DNA of 64,000 nucleotides. Origin: an uncultured Oscillospiraceae bacterium. Its GTDB lineage: Bacteria > Bacillota > Clostridia > Oscillospirales > Oscillospiraceae. The position numbers were made by a program, and so were the translations under genes. The notes below the pieces were generated by a model. The model saw nothing but the letters and a program-made list of their open reading frames with translations, ran no database searches and was not told where the DNA came from. The DNA lies in the NCBI GenBank assembly GCA_900763705.1, contig CAAFLG010000050.1, forward strand, positions 1 through 64,000, read 5' to 3'. Shown one piece after another: positions 24,735 through 32,883 of the stretch (position 1 is its first letter; every line of letters starts with the position of its first letter).

Positions 24735-25685
24735 ATGGAATACGATCTGCCCATCGCGCGCATGGCGCGCGGCATTGACATTGAGGGCTTTTATCTGCTC
24801 AAATCCGCCTTCCCCAAGGTAACGGTAAGCGGCAAACCGTTCCTGACCGCCGTGCTCGCCGACGAGAGCGGCACGATCGAAGCAAAGGTCTGGGACTACA
24901 GCGGCCCCATCGGCGAGCGCGACGCGGGCAAGGTCATCAAAGTCCGTGGCAGTGTGTCGGACTATCGCGGCGCGCTTCAGGTCACGGTCGACAAGCTTCG
25001 CCTTGCCGCCGAAGACGACCATGTGGATGTTTCGCGCCTTGTGCGCGTCGCGCCCATCGACCGCGCGGGCGCTTATGCCGACATTGCGCGCCTTGTTTCC
25101 ACGCTCGAGGACGCGGACTACCGCGCCGTGTGCGAGGAGATGCTGCGCCGCCACGAGGATGCCTTCCGCACCATCCCCGCCGCCAAGAGCGTGCACCACA
25201 GCTTCCTCTCCGGTCTTCTGATGCACACCTACAACATGCTGCGCCTTGCCGATTTCCTCGCCGCGCAGTACGCGGACACCGTGAACCGCAGCCTGCTGCT
25301 CGCAGGCACGCTGCTGCACGACTTCGGCAAGGAGCGGGAGTTCACCTTCTCCGAGCTTGGCCTTGTGACCGACTACTCGACGAAGGGGCAGCTCTTAGGG
25401 CACCTCGTCATGGGCGCACAGGAGATCGCCGCGCTTTCCGCCGAGCTTGACCTGAGCGAAGAAAAGGCGATGCTGCTGGAGCATCTGATCCTCTCGCATC
25501 ACGGCGAGCCGGAGTTCGGCGCGGCAGTGCTGCCCCAGTGCGCGGAGGCGGAGCTTCTCTCCCTCATCGACCAGATCGACAGCCGCATGGAGATCTACCG
25601 CGAGGCGCTCGCACCGCTGAAAAACGGCGAATTCAGCCAGCGCGTCTTCGCCCTCGACAACCGCCGCATCTACAAGCACGAATAA
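24735..25685 (+). CDS. YhaM-like 3'-5' exonuclease (OB fold + HD domain)
   Basis: The 316-residue protein has an N-terminal OB fold (about 15-100; EGFYLLKSAFPKVTVSGKPFLTAVLADESGTIEAKVW). An HD domain follows, with metal ligands in SGLLMHTYNM, LLHDFGKERE and SHHGEPEFG. This architecture and length match YhaM/CbfA, a 3'-5' exonuclease that trims RNA and single-stranded DNA in Gram-positive bacteria. AGAGGA (24722-24727) precedes the ATG, and a TATAAT at 24668-24673 may be its -10 box, although no good -35 is visible. It is monocistronic, ending at a bidirectional terminator. Confidence 0.9.
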   Translation: MEYDLPIARMARGIDIEGFYLLKSAFPKVTVSGKPFLTAVLADESGTIEAKVWDYSGPIGERDAGKVIKVRGSVSDYRGALQVTVDKLRLAAEDDHVDVSRLVRVAPIDRAGAYADIARLVSTLEDADYRAVCEEMLRRHEDAFRTIPAAKSVHHSFLSGLLMHTYNMLRLADFLAAQYADTVNRSLLLAGTLLHDFGKEREFTFSELGLVTDYSTKGQLLGHLVMGAQEIAALSAELDLSEEKAMLLEHLILSHHGEPEFGAAVLPQCAEAELLSLIDQIDSRMEIYREALAPLKNGEFSQRVFALDNRRIYKHE

Positions 25686-25726
25686 GAAAAACGCTGAACG
25701 GGCATTGCCCGTTCAGCGTTTTTCTT
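25686..25726. terminator. Bidirectional intrinsic terminator
   Basis: A 17-bp near-perfect stem (about 25686-25702 with 25706-25722) has T-runs on both sides. It separates the convergent YhaM-like and yqeB genes. Confidence 0.88.
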
Positions 25727-25747
25727 TTCCGAATCAAGAGAAATCTC

Positions 25748-26548
25748 TTATCTTCTTCCCTGTGCTTTTGCGCGCAGATACAGCACCGCCTCGACAACGC
25801 CCCCGCCGACGGCGAGCGCCTTATCCGAGACCGTCGTGCAGTATTCCGCCTTGCCGCGCGGGTCAACGTCACCAGACTTCATGCCCTTTTCGACGCGAAC
25901 GCCGTCGTCCAGCACGCCGCGCAGCACGCCGCCGATGGTGCACTTCATCGGCACGCCGTCGACAAAACCGATGGTCTCGCCCTCCTCGACCGTGTCGCCG
26001 ATGCGGTGCACGGCGGTAAATACGCCGTCGCAGGGCGCGCGCAGCACGCGCTCGCCAGCAAAGCCGCCGATGAGACCGGGGATGTTCGTATTTGCAATCG
26101 CGCTGCCCGAATAGATGACGCGCCCGAGCGTATGGCCGCGCATCGTCTCCACGACCGCGTGGCAGTCCTCCCCGGCCGTAAAACCGGGGCCGACGCCCAC
26201 GACGATGGGCGCGTCCGAAAGGCGCGTGCCGAGGTTGCGCTTGGCAAGGATCGCGTCCACGAGCGCGTCGGGCGCAAGCTCCTCGCGGCAGCGGCAGGCA
26301 TGGTCTGCAAGGACGGGGATGACCCCCTCGAGCAAGAGCTTTTTTGCCTGTGCCGCGTCCTCTGCGCGCACAGCGCGCAGACCCTCGACGATCGTTTCCC
26401 CGTGGACGATGGCATCGGAAAAGGCCACCGTGCGGCGGATGGCCGTGGGCCGCTCCAGATCGGTCATCACTATGTTGATACCGCAGCGCCACAATCTCAT
26501 GGCCGCGCCGCTTGCAATATCGCCCGCCCCTCGGATCAGTGCAAGCAT
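25748..26548 (-). CDS. yqeB: YqeB, selenium-dependent molybdenum hydroxylase system protein (EF2563 family)
   Basis: The 266-residue protein opens with the Rossmann-like IRGAGDIASGAAMRLWRCG and contains the family stretches VGVGPGFTAGEDCHAVVETMRGHTLGRVIYSG and GEDVDPRGK-like GDVDPRGKAEYC. Comparative genomics (Haft and Self; Zhang and Gladyshev groups, 2008) tied YqeB and YqeC to a selenium-containing cofactor of molybdenum hydroxylases such as xanthine dehydrogenase. The exact reaction is not established. It overlaps yqeC by 13 bases, so the two are translationally linked. No hydroxylase structural gene lies in the window. Confidence 0.93.
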   Translation of the reverse strand: MLALIRGAGDIASGAAMRLWRCGINIVMTDLERPTAIRRTVAFSDAIVHGETIVEGLRAVRAEDAAQAKKLLLEGVIPVLADHACRCREELAPDALVDAILAKRNLGTRLSDAPIVVGVGPGFTAGEDCHAVVETMRGHTLGRVIYSGSAIANTNIPGLIGGFAGERVLRAPCDGVFTAVHRIGDTVEEGETIGFVDGVPMKCTIGGVLRGVLDDGVRVEKGMKSGDVDPRGKAEYCTTVSDKALAVGGGVVEAVLYLRAKAQGRR

Positions 26549-27207
26549 ACATACACCCCCTGATGCAGACTGCCCGCGATGACCGGGCAGGAAAGTTCCT
26601 TTGCCATGGCCTGCGCCGCCTCGTAAGCGGCGGCGGATTCGACCTTATTGATGTAAACGCGGTCGAATCCGCCCTCAGCGTTGAGGACGCGCGCGGCGAT
26701 CTCCGGCGTGACGACCGAATCTTCGTTCACACCCGCGAGCTGCGCGTAGCGCGCGCGGCGGTGGCAGGCCGCGCCGATCGGTTTTCCGATGCCGTCGATC
26801 CCGACGACCGCGACAACGCGCTGCGCGCACGGCGGGATGACCGGCTCGTGCGCTGCGTGTGCCTTGAGCGGCAGGCCCTTTGCCCCGTCCGCCTCCACCA
26901 GCACAAAATCCGCAAGGCGCGCGAGCGTCTCGATCGAAAGCCGCGGCGCGCGGAGCTTTCCTTCCTCCGCCGCTTCGCCGACGCAGACGACGCGCGAACG
27001 GGAAAGTGCGGCGGAAACCAACGCTTCATCCGCGTCCGTCAGCGTTTCATATTGTGCCGGGCGGCGGATGTGCGTTGTCGTCGTCAGGATGACGCTGCCC
27101 TTTTGGGAAAACTCTTCCGCGAGCACCTCCATGAGCGTTGTCTTTCCACCGCCGCCGATGATAGCGGTCACGCCGCGGCCGATCTGAAGGAGCGCTGCGA
27201 TCTTCAT
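26536..27207 (-). CDS. yqeC: YqeC, selenium cofactor biosynthesis protein
   Basis: The 223-residue protein has an N-terminal P-loop GGGGKTT (18-24), TTTTHIRRP, an FVLVEADGAKGLPLKAHAAHEPVIP segment that is the strongest family marker, and a C-terminal NKVESAAAYEAAQ-type end. It is a predicted NTPase for maturing selenium-dependent molybdenum hydroxylases. It sits between xdhC (ten bases upstream) and yqeB (overlapping), the common three-gene maturation unit. The biochemical step is unknown. Confidence 0.92.
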   Translation of the reverse strand: MKIAALLQIGRGVTAIIGGGGKTTLMEVLAEEFSQKGSVILTTTTHIRRPAQYETLTDADEALVSAALSRSRVVCVGEAAEEGKLRAPRLSIETLARLADFVLVEADGAKGLPLKAHAAHEPVIPPCAQRVVAVVGIDGIGKPIGAACHRRARYAQLAGVNEDSVVTPEIAARVLNAEGGFDRVYINKVESAAAYEAAQAMAKELSCPVIAGSLHQGVYVCLH

Positions 27208-27217
27208 CTCTTTCGCC

Positions 27218-28213
27218 TCATTTCTTCACGCCCGCGCGGCGGGCGCGGTGTTCGATCATCTCCGCCGCCACGCTGACGGCGATCTCCTCGGGCGTTTCGG
27301 CGAGGATGGGAAGGCCGATGGGCGCATGGATGCGCGCGATCTCCCGCTCGTCAAAGCCGTCCGAGAGCAGACGCTCGCGCGTTTTGGCGACCTTGCTGCG
27401 GCTGCCGATGCAGCCGATGTAGGTCGCCTCGCTCCTGAGCACCTGTGTCAATATCTCATAGTCCGCCTGATGCCCCGGCGTCATCACAACAATGTAGTCG
27501 TCCGCCGTGAGCTGCACCCGCGCGGAAATATCCGCAAAGCTGCCGCAGATGACCTCATCGGCGCTCGGATAGCGCTCCGGCTTTGCAAGCGCCGCGCGGT
27601 CGTCATACATCGTCACGCGAAAGCCCACCGACGCGAGCACCGGCACGAGCGCGCAGCCAACGTGTCCGCCGCCGAAGATATAGACTCTCCCCGCGCGGGC
27701 GAGCGGCTCGACATAAAGCCCGTCGCGCCAGAGCGCGCGGGTCGTGAAATCCTCCCGCCGCTCGGGTGGAAGATCATCGCGCGTGAGCACGCGGAACTCC
27801 CTGACGCGCTCGCCCTCGAGCGCGAGCAGCAGCCAGAGGTCGACGCTCTCATCAAGCTTTTCGCGCCAGCGCCGCAGCACGGCGATATCCGCCGCTGCCT
27901 GCGGGGAAAAAAGCTGGAAGTACACCGTCACCCGTCCACCGCAGATCATGCCGATGTCGCTGACGTCATTCGGGTGCAGCTCGTAGGAGGAAAGCCCGTT
28001 TTCGCCGCTTTTCATCGCCTCGAGCGCACGCTGCGTGCACAATTGCTCCACCGCGCCGCCGCCAATGGTGCCGCGCGTGCTCCCGTCTTCAAAAACCGCC
28101 ATCTTCGCGCCCGCGCCGCGCGGCGCGGAGCCGGAGGAGGCAAGCACGCTGCAAAGCGTCACGCGCTCGCCGCGCGCGAGCGCGGCAAGCATCGCGTCGA
28201 GTACCTTCTTCAT
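27218..28213 (-). CDS. xdhC: XdhC/CoxI family molybdenum hydroxylase maturation factor
   Basis: The 331-residue protein has the N-terminal XdhC signature SVLASSGSAPRGAGAKMAVFEDGSTRGTIGGGAVE. A central IYFQLF-type stretch and a C-terminal Rossmann domain follow, with IFGGGHVGCALVPVLASVGF and YIGCIGSRSKVAKTRERL. XdhC binds molybdenum cofactor, promotes its sulfuration and delivers it to xanthine dehydrogenase-type enzymes. It is the first gene of xdhC-yqeC-yqeB and has its own promoter. AAAGGA (28231-28226) precedes the ATG. Confidence 0.93.
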   Translation of the reverse strand: MKKVLDAMLAALARGERVTLCSVLASSGSAPRGAGAKMAVFEDGSTRGTIGGGAVEQLCTQRALEAMKSGENGLSSYELHPNDVSDIGMICGGRVTVYFQLFSPQAAADIAVLRRWREKLDESVDLWLLLALEGERVREFRVLTRDDLPPERREDFTTRALWRDGLYVEPLARAGRVYIFGGGHVGCALVPVLASVGFRVTMYDDRAALAKPERYPSADEVICGSFADISARVQLTADDYIVVMTPGHQADYEILTQVLRSEATYIGCIGSRSKVAKTRERLLSDGFDEREIARIHAPIGLPILAETPEEIAVSVAAEMIEHRARRAGVKK

Positions 28214-28254
28214 CCGCCGTCACTATCCTTTCAAAAGTATCACGCTTTGGCAAG

Positions 28255-28283
28255 ATTATAGCAAATAGGGCGTGCAAATGCAA
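28255..28283 (-). promoter_or_regulatory. xdhC-yqeC-yqeB promoter
   Basis: On the minus strand TTGCAT (28283-28278) and a perfect TATAAT (28260-28255) have a 17-base spacer, 42 bases before the xdhC start. Confidence 0.78.
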
Positions 28284-28303
28284 TGCGTACCCTCCGCGCG
28301 GGC

Positions 28304-28343
28304 GCAAAAAAAGAGGGTGCTTCCCAATGGGAAGACCCTCTTT
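28304..28343 (-). terminator. Terminator of the Na/Pi cotransporter gene
   Basis: A 15-bp stem (28310-28325 with 28329-28343, one bulge) is followed on the minus strand by a run of T (28312-28306). Confidence 0.82.
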
Positions 28344-28350
28344 CGCTTTT

Positions 28351-30156
28351 TTACTGCTCGCGCTTGATGCGCTTGAGCTCGCCGAAATATTTGTCGTGCG
28401 TCTCCTGATAGGCGCGGTTGAACACCGGGTCCTTGCCCTGGTGCAGCTCGTGGATATAATCGTGGTGGTTGTTCATGATGTGCTTGTCGAACATTGAGAG
28501 CGTGAAAACGCCCACATTCGAGCACTGGTCGGCGATGCGCTCCACATTGACGAGGATATCAAGGAAGGTAAGGCCCGCGTAAACGGTGCACTGCCCGTCG
28601 CGCACGCGGTGGATGTGGTTGGAGCGGAGCGTGGCGACGAGGTCGTCCACGACCTCCTCCACCGGCTCGATCTTGCGCGCAGCGTCGTAATCCGTCGCGC
28701 CGAAGGCGCTGTAGGTGTAGTCGAGGATCTCGCCGAGCGCCTCCGTGAGCACTGCAAGCTCCTGGCGGGCAACGGGCGAAAGGCTCGCGTTGCGCTCGAT
28801 GAACTCCTGCGCGTTCTCCGTCAGGTTCACGGCGTGGTCGCCGATGCGCTCAAACTCGCCGAAGCACTGGATATAGTAGTTGAGCAGGTCGTTCGAATGG
28901 CCTGTCGGCACATTCGGAGACAGCCGGATGAGGTAGTTGTCCACATGGTCGGCAAGCTTGTCGATGTGCTCTTCGTTCTCGCAGATGATATCGACCGTGT
29001 GGCGGTCGAACTTTTCGAGCACATTCATCGCGTTCATCACGCCCGAGCGGGCGAGACGCGCCATGGTGGTGATGGCTTCGCCCGCACCGGAAAGGGCAAT
29101 GGCGGGCGAGGTGAAGAACTTTTCATCGAGCAGCGACAGCTCGTGGTCCACATTCTCGCCGATCTGCACATCGTCCTTGACGAGCTTGCGCGAGAGCTTT
29201 TCAAACCGGCTGCAAACGGGCAGCAGCACAACGGCCGAAACAAGGCGGAACACCGTGTGCACATTGGCGATGCCGCCGGAGGTGAGCACTTTGTCCCACA
29301 GCGGGTCGAGCACGCCGAAGCCGCGCAGCACCATCAGTCCCAGAATGACAAGGACGGAGCCTGCGATGTTGAAGAGGATGTGGATCACGCCCGTGCGCTT
29401 GGCGTCGGCCTCGGAGCCGATGGAGCAGACGATGGCGGTCGTCACGCAGTCGCCGATGTTGACGCCGATGATGATGGCATACACGGAGGAAAATGTCAGC
29501 GCGCCGGTCGTGGAAATGGCTTGCAGAATACCGATGGTCGCCGACGAGCTTTGCAGCAGGAAGGCGACGCCCGCGCCCAGCAGGAATCCGAGCACCGGCT
29601 TATCGGAGAGCTGGAAGAACATATTGGCGAAGGTCTCCGACTCCGACAGCGGGCTGACCGCCGCGGTCATGCTGAGAAGACCCGTGAAGAGGATGCCGAA
29701 GCCCATCGTGATCGAGCCGACGGTATCGGACTTGCGGCCCTTGACCGCCATGATGAAGAGAATACCGATGATCGACGCGAGCGGCGCCAGCGTCGAAGGC
29801 TTGAAGAAGTTCAGAAGCGATGTGTCCGACGCATTCACGTCGAGCAGTCGGATGATCTGGCCCGTGACCGTCGTACCGACGTTCGCGCCCAGAATGACGC
29901 CGATGGACTGGTGCAGCGATAAGATCCCCGCGCCGACAAGGCCCGATGTGAGCACGATGGTCGCCGTGGAGCTCTGAATGACCGCCGTTACGCCAAGACC
30001 GAGCAGAAATCCGACCAGCGGGTTGTTCGTTACCTTTTCCATTGCGCTTTTGAACGCATCGGAGGAGCCCTTTTTCAGTCCGTCGCCCATCAGTCGCATA
30101 CCGTACAGGAACAGCGCGAGGCCGCCGAAGAGGGTAATGATGTTAAAGATCGTCAT
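28351..30156 (-). CDS. Na/Pi cotransporter family protein (NptA/YjbB type) with PhoU domain
   Basis: The 601-residue protein has two inverted membrane repeats, each with the signature glutamine-serine motif: VIQSSTATIVL (about residue 60) and LLQSSSATIGI (about 203). TLFGGLALFLYGM stands at the N-terminus. The C-terminal half (about 345-575) is a helical PhoU-like domain. Relatives move phosphate with sodium; the PhoU part probably regulates transport. The gene is monocistronic, with a promoter at 30268-30240 and an intrinsic terminator. Between promoter and start a seven-base inverted repeat (30190-30196 with 30201-30207) could form a hairpin in the leader. Confidence 0.93.
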   Translation of the reverse strand: MTIFNIITLFGGLALFLYGMRLMGDGLKKGSSDAFKSAMEKVTNNPLVGFLLGLGVTAVIQSSTATIVLTSGLVGAGILSLHQSIGVILGANVGTTVTGQIIRLLDVNASDTSLLNFFKPSTLAPLASIIGILFIMAVKGRKSDTVGSITMGFGILFTGLLSMTAAVSPLSESETFANMFFQLSDKPVLGFLLGAGVAFLLQSSSATIGILQAISTTGALTFSSVYAIIIGVNIGDCVTTAIVCSIGSEADAKRTGVIHILFNIAGSVLVILGLMVLRGFGVLDPLWDKVLTSGGIANVHTVFRLVSAVVLLPVCSRFEKLSRKLVKDDVQIGENVDHELSLLDEKFFTSPAIALSGAGEAITTMARLARSGVMNAMNVLEKFDRHTVDIICENEEHIDKLADHVDNYLIRLSPNVPTGHSNDLLNYYIQCFGEFERIGDHAVNLTENAQEFIERNASLSPVARQELAVLTEALGEILDYTYSAFGATDYDAARKIEPVEEVVDDLVATLRSNHIHRVRDGQCTVYAGLTFLDILVNVERIADQCSNVGVFTLSMFDKHIMNNHHDYIHELHQGKDPVFNRAYQETHDKYFGELKRIKREQ

Positions 30157-30239
30157 ATCGTTTCGAATCCTCTCTCATCCTTCGTTCACGACGCATTTCC
30201 ATGCGTCAGGGCAGAAATGCCCAACTCTCACCAATTAGT

Positions 30240-30268
30240 ATTTTAATCAGCCGCATGAGAAATTGCAA
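30240..30268 (-). promoter_or_regulatory. Promoter of the Na/Pi cotransporter gene
   Basis: On the minus strand TTGCAA (30268-30263) and TAAAAT (30245-30240) have a 17-base spacer. Confidence 0.65.
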
Positions 30269-30314
30269 TGCTTTTCCTCTTTTTTCGCAAAAAAACGTCC
30301 TTTTGAGATTTTGC

Positions 30315-30342
30315 TTGCATTTCTTTGTTCATGTGTTACAAT
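30315..30342 (+). promoter_or_regulatory. murI promoter
   Basis: TTGCAT (30315-30320) and TACAAT (30337-30342) are separated by 16 bases, 30 bases before the start codon. Confidence 0.68.
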
Positions 30343-30372
30343 ATTCGCAGAAAAAAAAGGAGGCTTTCAACC

Positions 30373-31167
30373 ATGTTGAACGCAGGCAATCCCATCGGCG
30401 TGATGGACAGCGGCATCGGCGGACTGACCGTCGTGCGTGAATTACAGCGCATTCTCCCCGGCGAAGATATCATCTATTTTGGCGACAGTGCCAACTGCCC
30501 CTACGGCAACAAGACCTCTGACCAGATCTTCGAGTTGAGCAGCCACATGCTCCAGTTCCTCGGCGACAACGGTGTCAAGTGCACTGCCATCGCCTGCAAC
30601 ACCATCTCCACCATGGCCGACCGCCTGCGCCCCTGCTTCGACTACAAGATCGTCAGCATCGTGGAAGAAGCTGCCAAATACGTCCTGCGCGAGCATCTCA
30701 AGAGCGTCGGCCTCATCGCGACGGAGTTCACTGTTGCCTCCGGCAAGTACGCCGAGCTCATCCATGAGGGTGATCCCGAGTGCAAGGTCGTCGGCAAGGG
30801 CTCTCCCCTGCTCGCGGCACTCGTTGACCGCGGTGACTTCAACCAGCACGACATCAACACCGAGATCCGTACGCAGGTGGACAACATCCTCGCGCGCGAA
30901 AAGGTCGAAAACCTGATCCTCGGCTGCACGCACTATCCCATCGTGGAAGAGAACTTCCACGAGTGCTATCCCGAAATGCACCTCATCAACCCCGCGCTCG
31001 AGCAGGCGAACGCCGTCAAGGCCTACCTCGCCGAGCAGAACGCGCTCAACCCGCAGAAAAAGGGCAAGTTCATTATCTGCACGAGCGGCGACCCGCAGGT
31101 GTATGTCAACGTCGGCAAGCGCCTCGGTCTCTTCGAGGCAAGCGAGCTGAAGGTCGTGCACATCTGA
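30373..31167 (+). CDS. murI: Glutamate racemase
   Basis: Glutamate racemase makes D-glutamate for peptidoglycan in the cytoplasm. The 264-residue protein has the family landmarks: VMDSGIGGLTVVRELQ with the first catalytic Asp/Ser region, YFGDSANCPYGNKT, the first catalytic Cys in AIACNTIS, and the second in LGCTHYPIV. Length is typical. The ATG at 30373 is chosen because AAAGGAGG (30357-30363) sits just upstream; an in-frame upstream start overlaps the promoter. It is monocistronic, with a terminator 20 bases after the stop. Confidence 0.96.
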   Translation: MLNAGNPIGVMDSGIGGLTVVRELQRILPGEDIIYFGDSANCPYGNKTSDQIFELSSHMLQFLGDNGVKCTAIACNTISTMADRLRPCFDYKIVSIVEEAAKYVLREHLKSVGLIATEFTVASGKYAELIHEGDPECKVVGKGSPLLAALVDRGDFNQHDINTEIRTQVDNILAREKVENLILGCTHYPIVEENFHECYPEMHLINPALEQANAVKAYLAEQNALNPQKKGKFIICTSGDPQVYVNVGKRLGLFEASELKVVHI

Positions 31168-31185
31168 TCGTCTACCCACAATGGC

Positions 31186-31216
31186 AAAAAAGAGAGGGCC
31201 TTGCCCTCTCTTTTTC
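31186..31216 (+). terminator. murI terminator
   Basis: An 11-bp stem (about 31189-31199 with 31203-31213) is followed by TTTTT. Confidence 0.82.
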
Positions 31217-31260
31217 ATATTCTCCGATGCATCGCATAGACTGCTGCGAGGTGATTTCGC

Positions 31261-31587
31261 ATGACCGATACCCTTTCCCCCGCGCCGACTTTTGAAGCGG
31301 CGCTCACGCGCACCTTCGGCGCGCGCGAGGACTTTTTCCGTGCGCTCACGCACGCGCTGCGTCGGCGCTGCGGCGGGCGCGTGTACCTGAGCGTACTGTG
31401 CGACGGCACGCTTGCGCTGTTCGGGCTTGCAAACGGCGTGCCCTGTCCCGGCGAGACCGTGCTTGAGCTTGCAGCGAGCGCGTCTCCATGCAGCGAGGCA
31501 ACGCTCTCTCTGCGCGTGCGCGTTGTCGACTGGCGGCACTGCGCGCGCCGCTACGAGGAGATCCTCGCCGCGCATCAGGGACGGTAA
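31261..31587 (+). CDS. Small protein of unknown function
   Basis: This 108-residue frame is not recognised. It has GAGGTG (31250-31255) five bases before the ATG and codon use like its neighbours. It lies between two terminators, so it would need a promoter in the 45 bases after the murI terminator, and none is obvious. The predicted protein is basic, without a signal peptide or membrane segment, and has an internal strand-rich stretch (GRVYLSVLCDGTLALFGLANG). It may be a genuine orphan or a chance frame in GC-rich DNA. Confidence 0.5.
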   Translation: MTDTLSPAPTFEAALTRTFGAREDFFRALTHALRRRCGGRVYLSVLCDGTLALFGLANGVPCPGETVLELAASASPCSEATLSLRVRVVDWRHCARRYEEILAAHQGR

Positions 31588-31603
31588 GAAGCCGGCGGAA
31601 AAT

Positions 31604-31648
31604 GCACAAGGGCGAGCATACGGCTTTTCCGTATGCTCGCCCTTGTGC
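31604..31648. terminator. Bidirectional terminator closing the aromatic operon
   Basis: A 20-bp perfect stem (31604-31623 with 31629-31648) has a five-base loop. It lies immediately after the last gene of the minus-strand aro operon and after the small plus-strand frame. It is the strongest hairpin in the window. Confidence 0.85.
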
Positions 31649-31650
31649 TT

Positions 31651-32883
31651 TTATTTTTCTCCTTCTGCAAGTGCCGCCATGATCTGCCGCACGGTCTCCT
31701 CGACCGTACCGTTGTTGTCAACGCTGTAGTCGGCAAAGCGCTCATAGCACGTCCTGCGCTTATCGTACATCGCGGCAAGGTCGCCCGCGGAAAGGGGACG
31801 ACCCTCGCGCGGGAGCTTGTCAAGGTCGCGCCTGAGCCAGAAGATGACGCCATTCTGGTGCAGGGAAGCGTAATTCTCCTCGCGCGTCACGCAGCCTCCG
31901 CCCGTGGCAATGACCAGACCTGAGCGCCTGCCGAGATCGGCGATGGCTTCGCTTTCCATCCTTCTGAACGCCGCCTCGCCGTTTCGTTCGATGAGGCAGG
32001 CGCAGCTTGCGCCATTTTTCTCTTCGATCTCCGCATCGCTGTCGAGCACGACGCGGTCGAGCGCTTCGGCAAGGCGCGCGGCCACGGTGCTCTTGCCGCT
32101 GCCGGGCATGCCGACGAGCACGATGTTCTGCATCTCGCACCCCAGCTTTTTCCAGATGCGCTCGGTCTCGCTGCCCGGAATGGCACGGCCTTCAAAGACC
32201 TCTGCCGTGCGCTTTGCCTGCGCAACGAGCATATAAAGTCCGCTCATATAGGGGATACCCAGCGCCTCCGCCTGCATCACGAGCGCTGTGCGCGCGGGAT
32301 TATAGACAATGTCGAGCACGCCCGCAAGCCGCGGGAACTGCCGCAGGTCAACGGGCGACACGCCGCAGCCCGGATACATGCCGACGGGCGTGGTGTTCAC
32401 GATGATCTCCGCGTCCGCGTGGCGCTCCAAATTGCCGTAGTTGTCCTCCCCGCTGCGGGAGATGACCGTCACGCTGCGCGCACCCAACGCGTCGAGCACG
32501 GCGCAGACCGTTGCGCTCGCGCCGCCGCTGCCGAGAACGAGCGCTTTTTTGCCCTCGACTGAAATGCCGCTCGCTTTCACCATGGCATCAAAGCCGTAGG
32601 CGTCGGCATTGTCGCCGTAGAGCGTGCCGTCCTCGCGGCGCACGAGCACATTTACACTTTGAAGCTTCTGCGCGATGGGCGAAAGCGCGGCGCAGTAGGG
32701 AATGACCGCCTTTTTATAGGGGATGGTGACGTTCAGGCCGTCAAATTCCCCATCTTTTAAGAATTCGCCGAGCTTTTCCGGCGCGACCTCATAGAGCCTG
32801 TAGTCATAGTCCGCAAGCTCAGCGTGGATGGCGGGCGAATAGCTGTGCCCGAGCTTTTCGCCGAGCAGACCGCAGCGTTTCAT
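31651..32883 (-). CDS. Bifunctional shikimate dehydrogenase - shikimate kinase
   Basis: The 410-residue fusion carries shikimate dehydrogenase (1-250) and shikimate kinase (251-410). The AroE half shows GHSYSPAIH, the catalytic Lys57 in NVTIPYK, Asp94 in NADAYGF, the NADP loop GSGGASATV and NTTPVGMYP. The AroK half begins at Met251 and has P-loop GMPGSGKST (258-266), DSD (281-283), GGG (328-330) and Arg362 in REGRPLS. Together they turn dehydroshikimate into shikimate 3-phosphate. It is the last gene of the operon, directly abutting pheA. Both active sites look intact, so both activities are expected. Confidence 0.95.
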   Translation of the reverse strand: MKRCGLLGEKLGHSYSPAIHAELADYDYRLYEVAPEKLGEFLKDGEFDGLNVTIPYKKAVIPYCAALSPIAQKLQSVNVLVRREDGTLYGDNADAYGFDAMVKASGISVEGKKALVLGSGGASATVCAVLDALGARSVTVISRSGEDNYGNLERHADAEIIVNTTPVGMYPGCGVSPVDLRQFPRLAGVLDIVYNPARTALVMQAEALGIPYMSGLYMLVAQAKRTAEVFEGRAIPGSETERIWKKLGCEMQNIVLVGMPGSGKSTVAARLAEALDRVVLDSDAEIEEKNGASCACLIERNGEAAFRRMESEAIADLGRRSGLVIATGGGCVTREENYASLHQNGVIFWLRRDLDKLPREGRPLSAGDLAAMYDKRRTCYERFADYSVDNNGTVEETVRQIMAALAEGEK

